The notes beneath the pieces were generated by a model. That model saw only the letters and a list, made by a program, of their open reading frames with translations, did not search any database and had not been told where the DNA came from. This document shows, one piece after another, positions 46,554 through 49,211 of a stretch of 49,211 nucleotides of DNA. The translations under genes were made by a program, and so were the position numbers. Positions within the stretch are counted from its first letter, which is position 1. Each line of letters opens with the position of its first letter. Source of the DNA: Alphaproteobacteria bacterium (lineage in GTDB: Bacteria > Pseudomonadota > Alphaproteobacteria > Rhizobiales > Amorphaceae); assembly GCA_030431335.1 (NCBI GenBank), contig JAUIJH010000021.1, positions 1-49,211 on the forward strand, read 5' to 3'.

Positions 46554-47833
46554 GCATCCTCGTTCTCTTCGCGATCTTCGGCGGGCTCGTGTTGCTGCAG
46601 GTTCCGGTCGCCATCGCGCTCGGCGCCAGCGGCACGTTCTTCCTGCTTCTCGACGGAACCTTCCCGGCGACGGTGATGGTGCAGCGCATGGCGCCGGGGC
46701 TGCACAGCTTTCCGCTGCTCGCGATCCCGCTGTTCATCCTCGCCGGCCACCTCCTCAACCACGCCGGCGTCGCAAGCCGCATCTTCGTCTTTGCCAACGC
46801 GCTCGTCGGCCACATCCGCGGCGGCCTCGCGCACGTCAACGTCGTCGCCAGCATCATCTTCGCCGGCATGTCCGGGGTTGCGGCCGCCGATGCGGCGGGC
46901 CTCGGCGCCATCGAGGTGCGCGCGATGCGCAAGGCCGGCTTCAGCGCCGAGTTCAGCGCCGCGATCACCGCCGCATCCTCGATCATCGGCCCCATCGTTC
47001 CGCCGAGCGTGATCATGGTGCTGTACGCGGTGATGGCCCGCGTCTCGATCGGCGACATGTTCCTCGCCGGCATCCTGCCGGGGCTGGCGATGGGCCTCGC
47101 GCTGATGGCGACCGTCTACGTGATGGCGCTGCGCGGCAGCATCGTCGCTCCGGTGATGAAGCGGGCGACCGCGGCGCATCTGGGCGACGCGTTCATCGGT
47201 GCGCTGCCCGCGCTGCTCGCCCCGGTCGGGCTCGTGGCGGGCCTTCTCCTCGGCGTCGCGACGCCCACCGAGCTCGGCGCGCTCATCTGCATCTACGCGC
47301 TCATCCTGGGCTTCGCCTATCGCCAGCTCACGCTGGGCCGCCTCCTCGCGGCCTTCTCCGAGACGGTGTCGTCCTGCGGCGTGATCCTGCTCCTCGTCGC
47401 GGTCGGCATCCCGTTCGGCTGGATCGTGGCGATCGAGAACGTACCGCAGCTCCTCTCCAACGCGCTGACGACGGCGAGCGACAACCCGCTCGTGATCCTC
47501 CTCCTCATCAATCTGGGGCTCCTGGTGGCGGGGGCCGTGATGGAAACGGCCGCCATCCTCCTCATCGCCGTCCCCATGCTCTATCCGCTGATCCAGACCA
47601 TCGGCATCGACCCGATCCACTTCGGCATCATCGTCGTGCTCAACCTCGTCATCGGGGTCACGACGCCGCCGTTCGGGATGGTGCTGTTCATCATGATGGA
47701 CGTCGCCAACGTGCGGATGGGGCCGCTCGTGAAAGCGTTGCTGCCGCTCTACGTGCCGCTTTTCGTCGTCCTCGTGCTCGTCATCCTGTTTCCCGATTTC
47801 ACCCTCTTCCTCCCCCGCTTCTTCGGGCACTAG
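46550..47833 (+). CDS. dctM: TRAP transporter large membrane subunit (DctM)
   Basis: 427 residues. About 12 membrane segments; DctM hallmarks: FAGMSGVAAADAAGLGAIEV near 104-123, TAASSIIGPIVPPSVIMVLY near 144, ATPTELGALICIYALILGF near 240, and the end VIGVTTPPFGMVLFIMMDVA. It is the ion-coupled channel subunit. ATGA overlap with dctQ at its start; the next gene begins 12 bp after the stop. Confidence 0.93.
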   Translation: MSILVLFAIFGGLVLLQVPVAIALGASGTFFLLLDGTFPATVMVQRMAPGLHSFPLLAIPLFILAGHLLNHAGVASRIFVFANALVGHIRGGLAHVNVVASIIFAGMSGVAAADAAGLGAIEVRAMRKAGFSAEFSAAITAASSIIGPIVPPSVIMVLYAVMARVSIGDMFLAGILPGLAMGLALMATVYVMALRGSIVAPVMKRATAAHLGDAFIGALPALLAPVGLVAGLLLGVATPTELGALICIYALILGFAYRQLTLGRLLAAFSETVSSCGVILLLVAVGIPFGWIVAIENVPQLLSNALTTASDNPLVILLLINLGLLVAGAVMETAAILLIAVPMLYPLIQTIGIDPIHFGIIVVLNLVIGVTTPPFGMVLFIMMDVANVRMGPLVKALLPLYVPLFVVLVLVILFPDFTLFLPRFFGH

Positions 47834-47844
47834 CTGGACCGCTC

Positions 47845-49065
47845 ATGACCCAAATCCGTGCTGTCGCGGCGATGGCCGTCCAATATCCGTTCGCGCTCCA
47901 CTTCGGCGGCGCGGACAAGGTGCCGCCCGCGGTCTCCTCGCCGTCGAGCCATTTCCAGCGCATCAAACGGCTCGGCCAGTACGCCACCTACGTCTGCGTG
48001 CGCGACAGCGACGGCCACGTCGGTTTCGGCGAATGCTTCGGCCTCCCGCACCCCAAGCCGAGCGAAATCCTCATCAACGAGGTGATCGGCCCGGCGCTGG
48101 AAGGCGTGCCGCTCGCCCCGCCCGACGAGATGCTGCACGACTGGCGCACCTATTTCGGCGCGCTCGGCAACACGCGCGGGGCGCCGATGGAGGCCCTCAG
48201 CGGCCTCGACATCGCGATCTGGGACCTGATGGCCCGCCGCGCGGGACAGGACCTCGGCACTTTCCTGGGCGGCACCACGGCGCCGGTCGCGACCTATGCG
48301 AGCCCGATCCCCTTCGCCGACCACCCCGACCGCGCGATCGATGCGGCCCGCGCGCTGCTCGGCCTCGGCTTCACCGGGCTGAAGATGAAGATCGGGCGCG
48401 ACCTTGCCACCGACCTCGACCACATCCGGGCGGTGCGCGCGTTCCTGCCGAAGTCCGTGCCGCTGATGCTCGACGCCAATTGCGCCTTCACCCCCGAGCG
48501 CGCCGCGGCCCTTCTCGACGCCCTTGCCGACCTCGACATCGCCTGGCTCGAGGAACCGCTGCCGCCATCGATGCTCGATGCCCTCGCCGCGCTCGCGGAC
48601 CGCTCGCCGATCCCGTTGGCCGCCGGCGAGAACGAGTTCACCCTCGACGCGTTCGAGCGGCTGATCGTGCAAGGCAGGATCGGCATCGTGCAACCGAATC
48701 TCGGCCGCGCGGGCGGCGTGTCCGGGTTCCTCGCGATCGGGGCGCTCGCCGAACGCCACGGCGCCGCGGTCTCCCCGCACGGCGTCGGCACGACGGTGGC
48801 GACAGCGGCGCTCATCCACGCCTGCAACGCGTTGCCGGGGTTCTCGGTCGTCGAGGCGAACCGGCTCTTGAACCCGCTGCGCGACAATTTCGGCCTCGAC
48901 CTGATGCCCGACGCAAGCGGCCGCCTGAAGCCGCCCGCCGGCCCCGGCCACGGCGGCGCGCCCGACTGGCACCGCATCGCGCAATTCGCCAGCCCGGCCG
49001 CCGCCACCGACCGCTTCCTCGCCATCACCGGCGACGGCGAGGCCCCCGCGCTCGCCCACGGCTGA
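47845..49065 (+). CDS. Enolase-superfamily enzyme, mandelate racemase/muconate lactonizing-like
   Basis: 406 residues from the ATG at 47845. The N-terminal capping domain is about 1-135. Catalytic barrel: KMK at 180-182 (general base Lys), metal ligands Asp210 (LMLDANC), Glu236 (WLEEPL) and Glu262 (AAGENEF), and His312 in SPHGVGTT. The KxK motif and the His fit the mandelate-racemase group (sugar-acid dehydratases, racemases). It lies in the TRAP operon, so it probably acts on the imported acid. The exact substrate is not readable. The last 146 bp of the window after it show no further gene. Confidence 0.88.
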   Translation: MTQIRAVAAMAVQYPFALHFGGADKVPPAVSSPSSHFQRIKRLGQYATYVCVRDSDGHVGFGECFGLPHPKPSEILINEVIGPALEGVPLAPPDEMLHDWRTYFGALGNTRGAPMEALSGLDIAIWDLMARRAGQDLGTFLGGTTAPVATYASPIPFADHPDRAIDAARALLGLGFTGLKMKIGRDLATDLDHIRAVRAFLPKSVPLMLDANCAFTPERAAALLDALADLDIAWLEEPLPPSMLDALAALADRSPIPLAAGENEFTLDAFERLIVQGRIGIVQPNLGRAGGVSGFLAIGALAERHGAAVSPHGVGTTVATAALIHACNALPGFSVVEANRLLNPLRDNFGLDLMPDASGRLKPPAGPGHGGAPDWHRIAQFASPAAATDRFLAITGDGEAPALAHG

Positions 49066-49211
49066 CCACCGACCAAGTTCGACACTATTCTCGTTGGGGC
49101 GGAAGCGCCGTTTCGCGACGGCAAGCCGCCTGGGAGGGGGCCGAACAGCGTTCCGCGTTCCTATTTCTGAACTGCGGGGGGCGACGCTCAGCGGCAATGG
49201 CGGCCCAGGGG

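Noticed and set aside
46289..47830. 513-codon minus-strand frame rich in Arg, Glu and His
   Set aside because: Antisense of dctM; typical GC-skewed shadow composition, while dctM has all family motifs.

Overview
The DNA is GC-rich, with dense, overlapping, mostly minus-strand genes on the left. Its gene families (gene-transfer-agent-like tail genes, a DctPQM TRAP transporter, TauD, an IclR regulator) fit an alphaproteobacterium. I cannot name a genus from sequence alone.

Two thirds of the window (about 1.36-38.12 kb) is a siphovirus-type prophage. Its right end is certain. A tyrosine integrase (36867-38039) sits about 30 bp from an isolated 3' half of tRNA-Gln(UUG) (38072-38121), which is attR. 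The intact tRNA-Gln that should mark attL is not in the window, so the prophage probably continues past the left edge or its left end has been rearranged. From right to left it holds: integration and excision genes; an early plus-strand operon; a control region with two divergent XRE regulators and three related 19-bp operators; a minus-strand replication operon (prim-pol/SF3 helicase) followed by a 300-bp array of a 9-bp repeat; a small-gene cluster with an HNH gene broken by a stop codon; a low-GC plus-strand cargo gene; and one long late operon. The late operon runs: GpZ-like protein, terminases, gpW-like joiner, portal, ClpP protease-capsid fusion, DUF2190 decoration protein, joiners, tail tube, chaperone, tape measure with an M15 peptidase domain, tail tip, fibres, lysis genes. 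Most late genes overlap by TGATG or ATGA, so they are probably translationally coupled.

The most unusual part is the distal late region (about 2.2-8.6 kb). It encodes a formylglycine-type sulfatase fused to RTX calcium-binding repeats in a tail-fibre position, an alpha/beta-hydrolase esterase, and, on the opposite strand, a separate secreted-type RTX protein. With two fibre or lectin-like proteins and an anchored endolysin, this looks like a set of enzymes and binders acting on a (possibly sulfated) surface polysaccharide.

To the right of attR lies a short remnant of another phage's tape-measure gene. It runs antisense into the 3' end of an FtsH-family protease gene. Beyond that is ordinary chromosome: a secreted alpha/beta hydrolase, a TetR regulator, a TauD-type dioxygenase, and a catabolic cluster in which an IclR-SMP-30 fusion regulator diverges from a DctPQM TRAP transporter and an enolase-superfamily (mandelate-racemase-like) enzyme. 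The space between regulator and transporter carries clear operator dyads.

The left edge (1-1115, minus) is the 5' part of a large secreted, glycine/serine-rich autotransporter-like gene. It is either host DNA or cargo inside the prophage.
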